From Glandiceps talaboti (Eukaryota > Hemichordata > Enteropneusta > Spengelidae), in the NCBI RefSeq assembly GCF_964340395.1, contig NC_135553.1, positions 26,866,949 to 26,886,948 on the forward strand: DNA of 20,000 nt, in the 5' to 3' direction. The position numbers and the translations under genes are program-made. The notes below the pieces were generated by a model. The model made no database searches. It was not told the origin of the DNA and saw only the letters and a program-made list of their open reading frames with translations. Positions 10,504-19,329 of this stretch are shown here, in pieces (positions within the stretch are counted from its first letter, which is position 1; each line of letters starts with the position of its first letter).

Positions 10504-11076
10504 GCTAAGATGTGCACTACTACAGCCCCAAACATCAAGTGATCAAAAATTATAGAAACTCAACTACTCGTACTTAGTAAACATCCAGATTGCATTCATC
10601 CAGATTTGTTGTCTTAATAATAATTAGATTATAACAAATTATACATAATAATGAGCGTCTTAAAATAATGTGTAAAACATAAATTAGCGTCTGAGAACGT
10701 GAATTTGGCGCGGGAACATATCAAGACCTGACGGTTCAATCAAAAATTAAAAATAAATACCCATTTCTCATCAATATGGCCACATTAATGGAAATTGTAA
10801 AACTCATCTTCATAGTCAAATATATAAACTTTTTTTTCGAACAGGAAATCCGGTATGGGCATTGTATTATGCTAAAAACGTAACAGCTGCCTTCAAATTC
10901 TTACGTTTCTTAAAGCTATATATTGAGAACAAAACATTTGTAGCACGCCGTCACACCCCACAACACCAACAACTCCACAAATAAATATGTAGACTGTCGA
11001 CAGTCGTTCGTGCCTTTTTTGCTACGTTTTATCTAAAATTAAAGTCGTCGCCTTGCTCCTGTCCGGAGCAATACTA
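10504..11076. other. Intergenic stretch, nothing recognised
   Basis: AT-rich sequence with no convincing exon, RNA gene or repeat seen on either strand. Confidence 0.4.
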
Positions 11077-11167
11077 CTATAACGGTGTACTAATAGCGAG
11101 GGCCGTAGGCAAGGAAGAACAGTCGCTCGGGCCTACGACCCTCGCTATCAGTAGTACGCGGTTATAG
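11077..11167. repeat. Inverted repeat / hairpin
   Basis: Left arm 11077-11110 and right arm 11131-11167 are inverse copies apart from a 3-base insertion and a few mismatches, with a 20-base spacer. The arms include TAGCGAGGGCCGTAGGC and its complement. The CCTACG-centred, G/C-rich inner stem recalls the CTACG core of the palindrome at 7.5 kb. Confidence 0.8.
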
Positions 11168-11179
11168 CCTTTTCGTAGG

Positions 11180-11262
11180 CAATCTTTGCATAAAATTTCA
11201 CCTAAATCCATTCAAATTCTGTTGAGATAACAAACAAACAATCAATCAATCAATCAATCGAC
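11180..11262 (+). mobile_element. Non-LTR retroposon 3' end (RTE-like tail)
   Basis: AAATTTCACCTAAATCCATT, then GTTGAGATAACAAACAAACA and an (AATC)n tract. This order (a TTTCA...AAATCC(A/G)TT box, a GAGATAAC box, then ACAA/AATC simple repeats) is the familiar 3' end of RTE-clade elements and SINEs that borrow it. No coding part precedes it. The hairpin at 11077-11167 ends only 12 bases earlier and may belong to the same insertion. Confidence 0.5.
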
Positions 11263-11605
11263 AAACTCTAATTTTGTTGGCGGAGATAACATGCACACAA
11301 GATAACACAAAAATTGTGATATGGTTCATACAATCTCATCACATAAATGAGGGATTGAGAGTCAGTCACGTGGTTTTATATACAGTCATGTATCAATCCT
11401 ATTTTAGCTGTATATCCATAACACCATACACAATATTACTCAACTGACGATATATCGTATACTAACTATACACAATAGCAGACATTGGTATGCCAACTGC
11501 GGCTTCAATAAAATTATCATCACATTATTTGTATTTATAATTTCAAATACTTATGTTACATAATAACTATTCTTGTCAAAATCCTTCACTATCACTCTTG
11601 CTTCG

Positions 11606-11611
11606 TTTAAT
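11606..11611 (-). promoter_or_regulatory. Possible ATTAAA polyadenylation signal of the MAGUK gene
   Basis: On the - strand ATTAAA lies 24 bases after the TGA stop. It is the second most common poly(A) hexamer. No AATAAA is seen closer to the stop. Confidence 0.35.
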
Positions 11612-11635
11612 ATTTTATACACAACATATCATTGA

Positions 11636-11778
11636 TCATTTGTTAAATGGGACGATTACTTTAACACTCTCCACCCACACGTTTGGTTCCTTCAGCTGTT
11701 CTTCTTTTACCTTGCTAGATATTGACCTTACTATTTTATTGATGCTAGGTCGATCCACACCACCTACTATCATGGTTT
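11636..11778 (-). CDS. MAGUK GuK exon 5 of 5, terminal
   Basis: 143 bases: AA + 46 codons + TGA (11638-11636). The acceptor is TTTTTGAAACAG. It encodes ETMIVGGVDRPSINKIVRSI and later KEPNVWVES, the last helix and Trp-containing strand of the GuK fold, with a 10-residue tail after it. Its acceptor tract lies at the edge of the 63-bp tandem array, so array growth has taken place within bases of a splice site. A + strand frame over this exon is a shadow. Confidence 0.85.
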
Positions 11779-14700
11779 CTGTTTCAAAAATATAAATAAC
11801 ACCAAATTAACATGCATAGTACAGCATTGGCACGATCGCTTAATTCATGTAAATATAAACAACACCTAATTAACATGCATAGTACAGCATTGGCACGATC
11901 GCTTAATTCATGTAAATATAAACAACACCTAATTAACATGCATAGTACAGCATTGGCACGATCGCTTAATTCATGTAAATATAAACAACACCTAATTAAC
12001 ATGCATAGTACAGCGTTGGCACGATCGCTTAATTCATGTAAATATAAACAACACCTAATTAACATGCATAGTACAGCATTGGCACGATCGCTTAATTCAT
12101 GTAAATATAAACAACACCTAATTAACATGCATAGTACAGCATTGGCACGATCGCTTAATTCATGTAAATATAAACAACACCTAATTAACATGCATAGTAC
12201 AGCATTGGCACGATCGCTTAATTCATGTAAATATAAACAACACCTAATTAACATACATAGTACAGCATTGGCACGATCGCTTAATTCATGTAAATATAAA
12301 CAACACCTAATTAACATGCATAGTACAGCATTGGCACGATCGCTTAGTTCATGTAAATTATAAATAACATTGTCCTCGACCCTCACAAAAAAGATGAAGT
12401 TTATTATTATTATATAATATTATTTGATTATTACAAGTTAAGGAGTTTAATATTATATAACAATAAAACGACAGGAGGACTTCGGAGGAATGTCACTTTT
12501 GGTTGTTGGGTAGGAGGTGTAAAGGTTGAAGTTTTATACACACAACTAGAATTGTGCAACATTTCTCATTCTAGCTTCAAGTCATCAGTTGATCAGTTGG
12601 AGCAATGGCTGTGCATATATCACAAGTCAATATCAGCGAATGCATGTAATGCAATACAGTGTTGCAAAGTTTACTGAAAAATATCGATATTTCATCCCCC
12701 TCGCACTGAGCTGTTTGAGTGTGATAAAATTTGAAATTTTGGAAACGCCCTTCTAAATTAGTATGGCTATAATCTTTGAAATTTTTATCTCAAAATCGAC
12801 TAAATTGTAAACTGTGTCACAATAGACTTTGACCCATGTCAAACAATATCAAGGTGATATAATTTCCACTGCTCAAAAATCAGCCCTAAATGTCGGACAA
12901 TTTGAAAATAAATCTCTTATCAATATCAAATCCTCAGTGTAGCATCATTTCATCTTTCATGCGAATGCTTTACCATAACAATGTAACAATTACAGAGACA
13001 TTTTTGACGATTGCGTACGTATTTGTCCGTCCGAAACACTGCGACAGTGAGTTTATTGACACTCCCTGACTATTCCATAATCATGAATAGCAACACAAGG
13101 AAATTCTCGCACTTTTGATATTGTGTACCTTTATCAATCCAATCCGACACGATAAAATTAGTGTAAACATCACAGCTTTTTTATACTTACTTACTTTGTA
13201 TTAAACATGTGTTTATATCTTGCCATGTTCATTAAAAACGCTGCAAGAATATTATTTTATTTATTACAAATTGTACTTCCATAAATGGCCAATAATATGA
13301 GGTTATTACCCGATATCACCTCTGCGTTCGTCGTATCGCAGTTTCCGTATAAGGTGACACGAGTGGTTAGACGAGTGTCACGTTACGGTAACTGTACGAA
13401 CGTGTACATTTGCGTGCATACTAAAGCAACGAAAATAAATTTGTCGCGACCAGAAGTAGTCACTTTGAACGTGACACAACTATGAGAAATTATGGATAAA
13501 TTATCAATATTCCCGCAAAATATGGAAGGTATATCCTGAGGCATTATTTTTTGAATAGCATGGGTCACTCAGTGGACTCGGAACTATCTTAGATCCGGGC
13601 TTAGACCACCAAACTGAACATGCACGAGAAAGTGAAGCAGACCAAAGGTACAACGAAATTTCACACAAACTCTGTCTTTTAATGACTCCTTTGGGAATGT
13701 TGACTGCTAAATTCAACAAGTATATTCGTTAAAAAAAACCTGCCAAGTGTAGTTTATCTTTTTAGACGCGTTGCTAATATTTACTTGAAGTTATTTTGAA
13801 ATTTATAAATACTCGTGCAGTCTGCATGGTGATATCACAGGCCGGCCATATTTGAATTTATCTCGCAAGTTCATATCTTGGTTTGGAAGGTACGGTGCAA
13901 CCATCTTGAGTGACACTGGATACCTAATATTCTATGAAAATGTGACAGCTAGATATTTGCATGGGAATCACCTCTGCATTTTATAATGAATCAACTAACG
14001 GTTTCCTTGAACGTAACTTTGGATGTTTTGTTACTTGGTAGTGTCAAACCGGACCTTCTAACTCACAGAACCACGTACTCAAATTTAAACGTTACACCAC
14101 TTCTCCATCATGTCCCATATTCAACTGAAGTTTATGTACTAGTATTATGTATGCATATAAATGATTTACATAACCATGAAAGGAAATTTGAATTTTGTTT
14201 ATATAGCAAAAGGTATGTGTAGAGCTGGTTAATAGTTTTGACAGTGACTTCCCGTTAGCAGTACATTCTTGTAAATGTCAGAGGAACTTGTTCAAAAGAC
14301 GAGATGTGGTTGTATTTTCACATTGATGGTCATTTCTATCCAATCATAATTTCTTACAGTATACCATTATTTCTATGTTATGCTATCACTATTCATAACA
14401 GTTGCTAACTTTTACATATAATGTTTAATAGAAAACTGTAGCGAAGGCTTATTTTATTTATAATATTACCGATGTGTTTATGTCCTCCTTGCATGCCTTG
14501 TATGTAATCGGGCCCAGTCCCTTGATATATGGGATTGTAATCAAACCTTGTAATCAGCACAGATCTTCTGACATACATATAAACTTTTCACGACCACTCA
14601 CATAGTCACTAGTTGCATATTGTATTTGGATTCAGTGTAACAGAATATTCTGGGCAGAATGTACTTTAATACCAAAATCATTCATTTGTTGGTATATGTC

Positions 14701-17700
14701 AGAGAGGTATTTGTTACTGAAACATGGCATTTGTAAGCGTACTATATGTTTCCATGGAAACAAATATCCAATGTTAGACAATTTGTGTAACAATGGCTAG
14801 CACTAGCTCATATAACTTCTTCTTCTCATTTTACATCTAATTTTGCAAAAGATTTGCATAATTAATGTGTACCATAGCAACTGATGTTCATAAAATGACA
14901 ACTTTTTTGAACTCAGCATAACAACAGCTCTCCTATTTTATACAAATTGTGTTACAACAGATAGCACCAACTCATACATGCCAAAAACAAGGAATGTTTT
15001 TTATGTCAAATTTTTGAAAACTAATTTGCATATTATGGTGATTTGGTTACCATGGCAACAAATATTCATAAAATTACCCCCTTTTTTATCTTAGCACAAC
15101 AAACTACCCACGTAGGGTGGTCGATATGCAAATAAACTTGATTATTATCAAATTATTATTATTATATAATATTATTTAATTGTATTAATAACATCTAACT
15201 AACATGCACAGTACAGCATTGGAACAATTGCATAATTCATATATACTTTTTGTTTTTTACATAAGGACTGTGTCTGAAATCTAATGTTTGTCCATTTCGT
15301 CCTTTAGTTTACAAAACCATGACTCAAGAAAATCATAGTAGATACTGTATATTACAAAAAACATGTCTCTCTGTTGAGATATGATAAATCACATACCATA
15401 TGTTTTTGGATGGGTCATGTTTAAAGTACGTTCGTTGTCTTCGGCCCGTAGCAACCGTTCCTTCATCTTATCAACGCTTTGATCTCCAATGATAAAGCTG
15501 AAAATGAACACATTTCCATGAAACTTCATTTATATGTATACTGAGTTTAAAATAAAATTTCGGATGAGAATGAAAATAGACTATAACTTTGTCAAACAGG
15601 AAACTAAGAGTATAGCTGAAATACTTACAGAGCGTGTGGGTCCTTTTGGTCAGGATTTCGAAGATGCAGCACAACAACAATGGGATAAATGTGTACAGCA
15701 TGTAGTTTTGTTATGGCTCTGTTCACGTCATCCACGTAACACAGACAATGTTTGTTCTATAATGAAATTGAAAGACATATAACTATGCAATTATAAGGAG
15801 AAAGGGATACAACTGCAGGAACAGATTCATGAGTGTGTGACGAAATGAGTCTTCTCTTTCAAATCTCAAGAACTATCATACTAAAACGATTATCCATTCA
15901 AAAACCTTAGATGCATTACCAAGAATATTTTCCCAAATCAAATATTAGATTGAAAGTTTTGAACTGTGTTCTTGAGTTTGGAGTGTTCATTATACATCCT
16001 AACAAAAACGCATCAACTACAGATACAGTTGTCTGTTACTGTCATCGCTCTATTCACTTCAAAGTAAGTACATCGTTCTATACACTTCAAAATAAGTAAA
16101 TCGTTCTATTCACTTCAAAGTAAGTCAATCGTTCAATCCACTTCAAAGTAAGTAAATCGTTCTATTCACTTCAAAGTAAATCGTTCTATTCACTTCAAAG
16201 TAAGTAAATCATTCTATTCACTTCAAAGTAAGTAAATCGTTCTATTCACTTCAAAGTAGGTAAATCGTTCTACCCACTTCAAAGTAAACCAATCGTTCTA
16301 TCCACTTCAAAGTAAGTAAATCGTTCTATTCACTTCAAAGTAAGTACATCGTTCTATTCACTTCAAAGTAGGTAAATCGTTCTATTCACTTCAAAGTAAG
16401 TAAATCGTTCTATGCACTTCAAAGTAAGTAAATCGTTCTATTCACTTCAAAGTAGGTAAATCGTTCTATTCACTTCAAAGTAAGTCAGTCGTTCTATTCA
16501 CTTCAAAGTAAGTACATCGTTCTATTCACTTCAAAGTAGGTAAATCGTTCTATTCACTTCAAAGTAAGTAAATCGTTCTATCCACTTCAAAGTAAGTAAA
16601 TCGTTCTATCCGCTTCAAAGTAAGTAAATTGTTCTATCCACTTCAAAGTAGGTAAATCGTTCTATCCACTTCAAAGTAAGTACATCGTTCTATTCACTTC
16701 AAAGTAAGTAAATCGTTCTATTCACTTCAAAGTAAGTAAATCGTTCTATTCACTTCAAAGTAAGTCAGTCGTTCTATTCACTTCAAAGTAAGTAAATCGT
16801 TCTATCCACTTCAAAGTAAGTAAATCATTATGTTCACTTCAAAGTAAGTAAATCGTTCTATTCACTTCAAAGTAAGTAAATAGTTCTATCCACTTCAAAG
16901 TAAGTAAATCATTCTGTTCACTTCAAAGTAAGTAAATCGTTCTATTCACTTCAAAGTAGGTAAATCGTTCTATTCACTTCAAAGTAGGTAAATCATTCTA
17001 TTCACTTCAAAGTAAGTCAATCGTTCTACTCACTTCAAAGTAAGTAAATCGTTCTATTCACATCAAAGTAAGTCAATCGTTCTATTCACTTCAAAGTAAG
17101 TACATCGTTCTATTCACTTCAAAGTAAGTCAATCGTTCTATCCACTTCAAAGTAAGTCAATCGTTCTATTCACTTCAAAGTAAGTACATCGTTCTATTCA
17201 CTTCAAAGTAAGTACATCGTTCTATTCACTTCAAAGTAAGTACATCGTTCTATTCACTTCAAAGTAAGTCAATCATTCTATTCACTTCAAAGTAAGTCAA
17301 TCGTTCTATTCACTTCAAAGTAGGTAAATCATTCTATTCACTTCAAAGTAAGTACATCGTTCTATGCACTTCGATGTAAGTAAATCTATTCACTTCAAAG
17401 TAAGTAAATCATTCTATTCACTTCAAAGTAAGTACATCGTTCTATTCACTTCAAAGTAAGTCATTCGTTCTATCCACTTCAAAGTAAGTAAATCGTTATA
17501 TTCACTTCAAAGTAAGTCAATCGTTCTATTCACTTATAAGTAAGTCAATCGTTCTATTCACTTATAAGTAAGTAAATCGTTCTATGCACTTCAAAGTAAG
17601 TACATCGTTCTATTCACTTCAAAGTAAGTACATCGTTCTATTCACTTCAGAGTAAGTAAATCGTGCTATTCACTTCAAAGTAAGTACATCGTTCTATTCA

Positions 17701-18993
17701 CTTCAAAGTAGGTAAATCGTTCTATTCACTTCAAAGTAAGTAAATCGTTCTATGCACTTCAAAGTAAGTAAATTGTTCTATTCACTTCAAAGTAGGTAAA
17801 TCGTTCTATTCACTTCAAAGTAAGTCAGTCGTTCTATTCACTTCAAAGTAAGTACATCGTTCTATTCACTTCAAAGTAGGTAAATCGTTCTATTCACTTA
17901 TAAGTAAGTCAATTGTTCTATTCACTTATAAGTAAGTCAATCGTTCTATGCACTTCAAAGTAAGTACATCGTTCTATTCACTTCAAAGTAAGTACATCGT
18001 TCTACTCACTTCAAAGTAAGTAAATCGTTCTATTCACTTCAAAGTAAGTCAATCGTTCTATTCACTTCAAAGTAAGTCAATCGTTCTATCCACTTCAAAG
18101 TAAGTACATCGTTCTATTCACTTCAAAGTAAGTCAATCGTTCTATTCACTTCAAAGTAAGTACATCGTTCTATTTACTTCAAAGTAAGTACATCGTTCTA
18201 TCCACTTCAAAGTAAGTACATCGTTCTATTCACTTCAAATTAAGTAAATCGTTCTATTCACTTCAAAGTAAGTAAATCGTTCTATGCACTTCGATGTAAG
18301 TGAATAGGTTGAAGAGGTTGCGATATTTCCTAAAACATCCTTCATGCTTTGAAATATTATGCTGTGCGAATGAAGCATCATCTAAATGCGCAAAAAAAAA
18401 TCAAAAACAAAACAAGACACTATTGTTGATTATAGAGATAAAAGCGTATTATTAAATGTTATATGAAAGCACTCACTTTGTTTGTGACGGCTTTGATATT
18501 GGCTACAGTAATGCACTTAAATAGTTTGTCTTCTTTTATTGAATCAATCACATCACCAGTTTCTTTCTTCTGAAGATCCATTTCTTCCTCCGTGCACACA
18601 ATGTCCTCTGTCAACAACAATTACAAAGAATATCATTCTGTTTAAAGATCTTTAAAGATCAGGGTTTCAGTCCCGGGTTCTTACATTGGTGTTACCTACC
18701 TTTAATCCGAACTGGGACTTTGTACGAAACATTGATCCGATGTCAGAAACACTGGTTTCAGAATTAAGAATCGCATTTCTCAACAACAAAATCTAAAACA
18801 ACGTTCTCTTTGGACTTACATGACAACTTTCTCATGAAGTAAATACTAGTATGGAGATGGTTAAATATCATGACTATACCTGTTGCACACACTTCAAAGA
18901 GATCCTTGGTGATATCAGAGAGACAGAGTTGGTTTTGTATCAATCTGACCAAGCCTTCAGCACCGACCATTAACACAGGACGACATTCATTGA
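11636..18993 (-). CDS. MAGUK protein, C-terminal guanylate-kinase-like domain (DLG5/CARMA-like), five exons, 5'-partial
   Basis: Exons, in transcript order: 18993-18880, 18607-18477, 15756-15629, 15497-15397 and 11778-11636. All four introns are GT-AG, and phases match at every junction (entering 1, then 1, 0, 2, 1). The joined frame gives about 204 residues and a stop. It begins NECRPVLMVGAEG, the MAGUK GuK start. It continues through FKCITVANIKAV, NKHCLCYVDDV and the IYPIVV strand, then a KMKERLLRAED helix, and ends with PNVWVES near the stop, as GuK domains end in a (I/V)WV block. Known of the family: MAGUK GuK domains have lost nucleotide kinase activity and bind phosphoprotein partners at junctions, synapses or immune scaffolds. 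The P-loop here lacks the GxGK lysine, which agrees. The KDP after the PIVV strand favours DLG5, whereas the TEEE region recalls CARMA; the subfamily is uncertain. SH3 and PDZ exons should lie right of 20000. Confidence 0.85.
11784..12360. repeat. 63-bp tandem array, nine copies
   Basis: ATGCATAGTACAGC or a one-base variant recurs every 63 bp from 11812 to 12316. Copies differ at only a handful of sites (one GCGTTGG, one ACATACAT, a changed last unit). Because 63 is a multiple of three and the unit lacks stops in one register of each strand, long frames of 21-residue repeats appear on both strands. They are artefacts. The array lies in the last intron of the MAGUK gene. Confidence 0.97.
13339..13394. 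repeat. Hairpin with GTGACAC stem
   Basis: Arms 13339-13363 and 13372-13394 pair over about 22 positions around an 8-base loop. The top of the stem contains GTGACACGAG opposite CGAGTGTCAC. Weaker pairing continues outward through CGTTCGT words. Confidence 0.7.
13559..13732 (+). other. Possible coding relic
   Basis: A frame of 57 codons runs to TAA at 13730-13732, bounded on the left by TAG at 13556-13558. The segment DHQTEHARESEADQRYNEIS and CLLMTPLGMLTAKFNKYIR look protein-like (an acidic/basic helix, then a hydrophobic one), and an A-run follows the stop. No start codon, splice partner or family was recognised. The - strand frame here looks random by comparison. It may be a retrocopy end or chance. 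Confidence 0.2.
14752..15115. repeat. Diverged tandem repeat, about 179 bp
   Basis: CCAT(G/A)G(A/C)AAC...TATTCATAAAAT-like words occur at 14752, 14872 and 15051. Each is followed by an ACAA-TTGTGT-ACAA box and a TTTGCATA(A/T)T box. The second and third copies are 179 bp apart; the first is shorter by about 60 bp through an internal deletion. Copies are substantially diverged, so this is an old repeat. Confidence 0.65.
15153..15240. repeat. Singleton copy of the 63-bp repeat with shared AT-rich block
   Basis: Bases 15187-15240 match the 63-bp array unit at about 46 of 54 positions. Immediately before them, 25 bases at 15153-15177 are identical to 12401-12425, which lies just after the array. 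The two parts are in opposite order at the two loci. Both loci are in the same MAGUK intron. Confidence 0.8.
15397..15497 (-). CDS. MAGUK GuK exon 4 of 5
   Basis: 101 bases: C + 33 codons + G. The acceptor is CATTTTCAG and the donor GTATGT. It completes the Leu codon and encodes FIIGDQSVDKMKERLLRAED, the amphipathic helix that follows the PIVV strand in GuK domains. The D-C intron is only 131 bp. Phase 2 in and phase 1 out. Confidence 0.85.
15629..15756 (-). CDS. MAGUK GuK exon 3 of 5
   Basis: 128 bases: 42 codons + CT. The acceptor is CATTATAG and the donor GTAAGTATT. It encodes NKHCLCYVDDVNRAITKL and AVHIYPIVVV, the (K/R)HCxLD strand, helix and YPIV strand that identify MAGUK GuK domains. 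The usual Asp of HCxLD is Tyr (CYV). Phase 0 in and phase 2 out, matching its neighbours. A + strand frame (15534-15782) over the same DNA is an antisense shadow. Confidence 0.9.
16043..18302. repeat. 28-bp tandem array, about 80 copies, inside a MAGUK intron
   Basis: Unit on the + strand: TCGTTCTATTCACTTCAAAG followed by TAAGTAAA, 28 bp. Variants include GTAAGTACA, GTAAGTCAA, GTAAGTCAG, GTAGGTAAA and CTTATAAG. Two units are shortened by 4 bp (about 16170 and 17390). The array is 83% of the 2.72-kb intron between MAGUK exons 2 and 3. Blocks of many units are duplicated within it. The rare variant GCACTTCGATGTAAG appears at about 17367 and again as the last unit. Copies join directly with no spacers. 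Confidence 0.97.
18477..18607 (-). CDS. MAGUK GuK exon 2 of 5
   Basis: 131 bases: AG + 43 codons. The acceptor is TTGACAG and the donor GTGAGT. It completes the split Glu codon of the previous exon and encodes CTEEEMDLQKKETGDVID and FKCITVANIKAVTNK, which match the lid and the (F)xCTTVxxIK segment of DLG5-type GuK domains. It ends in phase 0. Its donor context CAAAGTGAGT resembles the array that fills the next intron. Confidence 0.85.
18608..18879. other. MAGUK intron 1 (272 bp)
   Basis: A GT-AG intron between exons 1 and 2. It includes a small direct repeat TTTAAAGATC (18644-18663) and a GGTTTCAGTCC word that resembles a tRNA B box but has no tRNA around it. Confidence 0.75.
18880..18993 (-). 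CDS. MAGUK GuK exon 1 of 5 in the window
   Basis: 114 bases: TC + 37 codons + G. The acceptor is a pyrimidine-rich tract ending ACCAG and the donor is GTATAG. It encodes RPVLMVGAEGLV and the LCLSDITKDLFEVCAT region, the first strand and degenerate P-loop of the domain. Phase 1 in and phase 1 out. The longer open frame around it (18764-19003) runs on into both introns. Confidence 0.8.
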
Positions 18994-19038
18994 CTGGTTC
19001 CAAGAGAGAAAAGAAAAGAAAGGACCAGATTTAAACTG

Positions 19039-19312
19039 AATAATAATAATCTTTATTCATACTGGATAGTTCTCTAGGCATATACACACTTGTCTCCCAA
19101 GAAGTCCGGTGATGAGGGCCATCCCTCATGGGTTCAGTGTTAATGTAGGAGGAAACCGGAGTACCCGGGGAAAATCTGCGTTGTTCGGTAGAGTCAAACT
19201 GAACGACACTCTTCTTACTTACAGCGTGGTAAATTTAATTGAACCCTGAATGGGTTCGAACCCCGACCGCAGTGGTAAGAGGCAAGTGGTTTAACCACTC
19301 GGCCACCGACAT
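19039..19312 (-). mobile_element. tRNA-derived SINE with conserved central domain
   Basis: On the - strand the element starts GTCGGTGGCCGAGTGGTTAA (pol III A box) and has GGGTTCGAACCC (B box), a Ser/Leu-type tRNA head. A central region follows, including CCCCGGGTACTCCGGTTTCC read on the + strand's complement, that is, the GGAAACCGGAGTACCCGGGG word seen at 19152-19171 of the + strand. The tail is AATAAAGATT plus an ATT repeat at 19039-19050. Similar central words occur in several invertebrate SINEs with conserved central domains. The first and last seven bases of the head do not pair as an acceptor stem, so it is not a working tRNA gene. It lies in the intron upstream of MAGUK exon 1. Confidence 0.8.
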
Positions 19313-19329
19313 AAATTAATGATACGTAA

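Larger units (their letters stand above)
12426..14751. other. Last MAGUK intron, middle part
   Basis: Between the 63-bp array and the diverged 179-bp repeats, no MAGUK exon fits in phase (exon 4 leaves phase 1 and the terminal exon accepts phase 1 directly). There is one hairpin (13339-13394), one possible + strand coding relic (13559-13732), and otherwise AT-rich unique sequence. Confidence 0.55.

Noticed and set aside
11784-12386. Long frames of 21-residue repeats on both strands
   Set aside because: They come from a stop-free 63-bp tandem unit; frames on both strands at once and near-identical DNA including third positions show a satellite, not a protein.
13986-14222. 78-codon + strand frame starting with ATG
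   Set aside because: No recognisable motif, lies inside the MAGUK intron and has ordinary AT-rich composition.
15534-15782. + strand frame with plausible amino-acid composition
   Set aside because: It is antisense to MAGUK exon 3, whose - strand reading has GuK motifs and phase-matched splice sites.
16043-18302. CRISPR-like or coding repeat of 28 bp
   Set aside because: No spacers, and the period is not a multiple of three; no frame stays open across it.
18660-18690. tRNA B-box-like GGTTTCAGTCC
   Set aside because: No A box or cloverleaf around it; it lies within a short intron.
19240-19312. A functional tRNA gene on the - strand
   Set aside because: A and B boxes are present but the acceptor stem ends do not pair and the element continues into a SINE body and tail.
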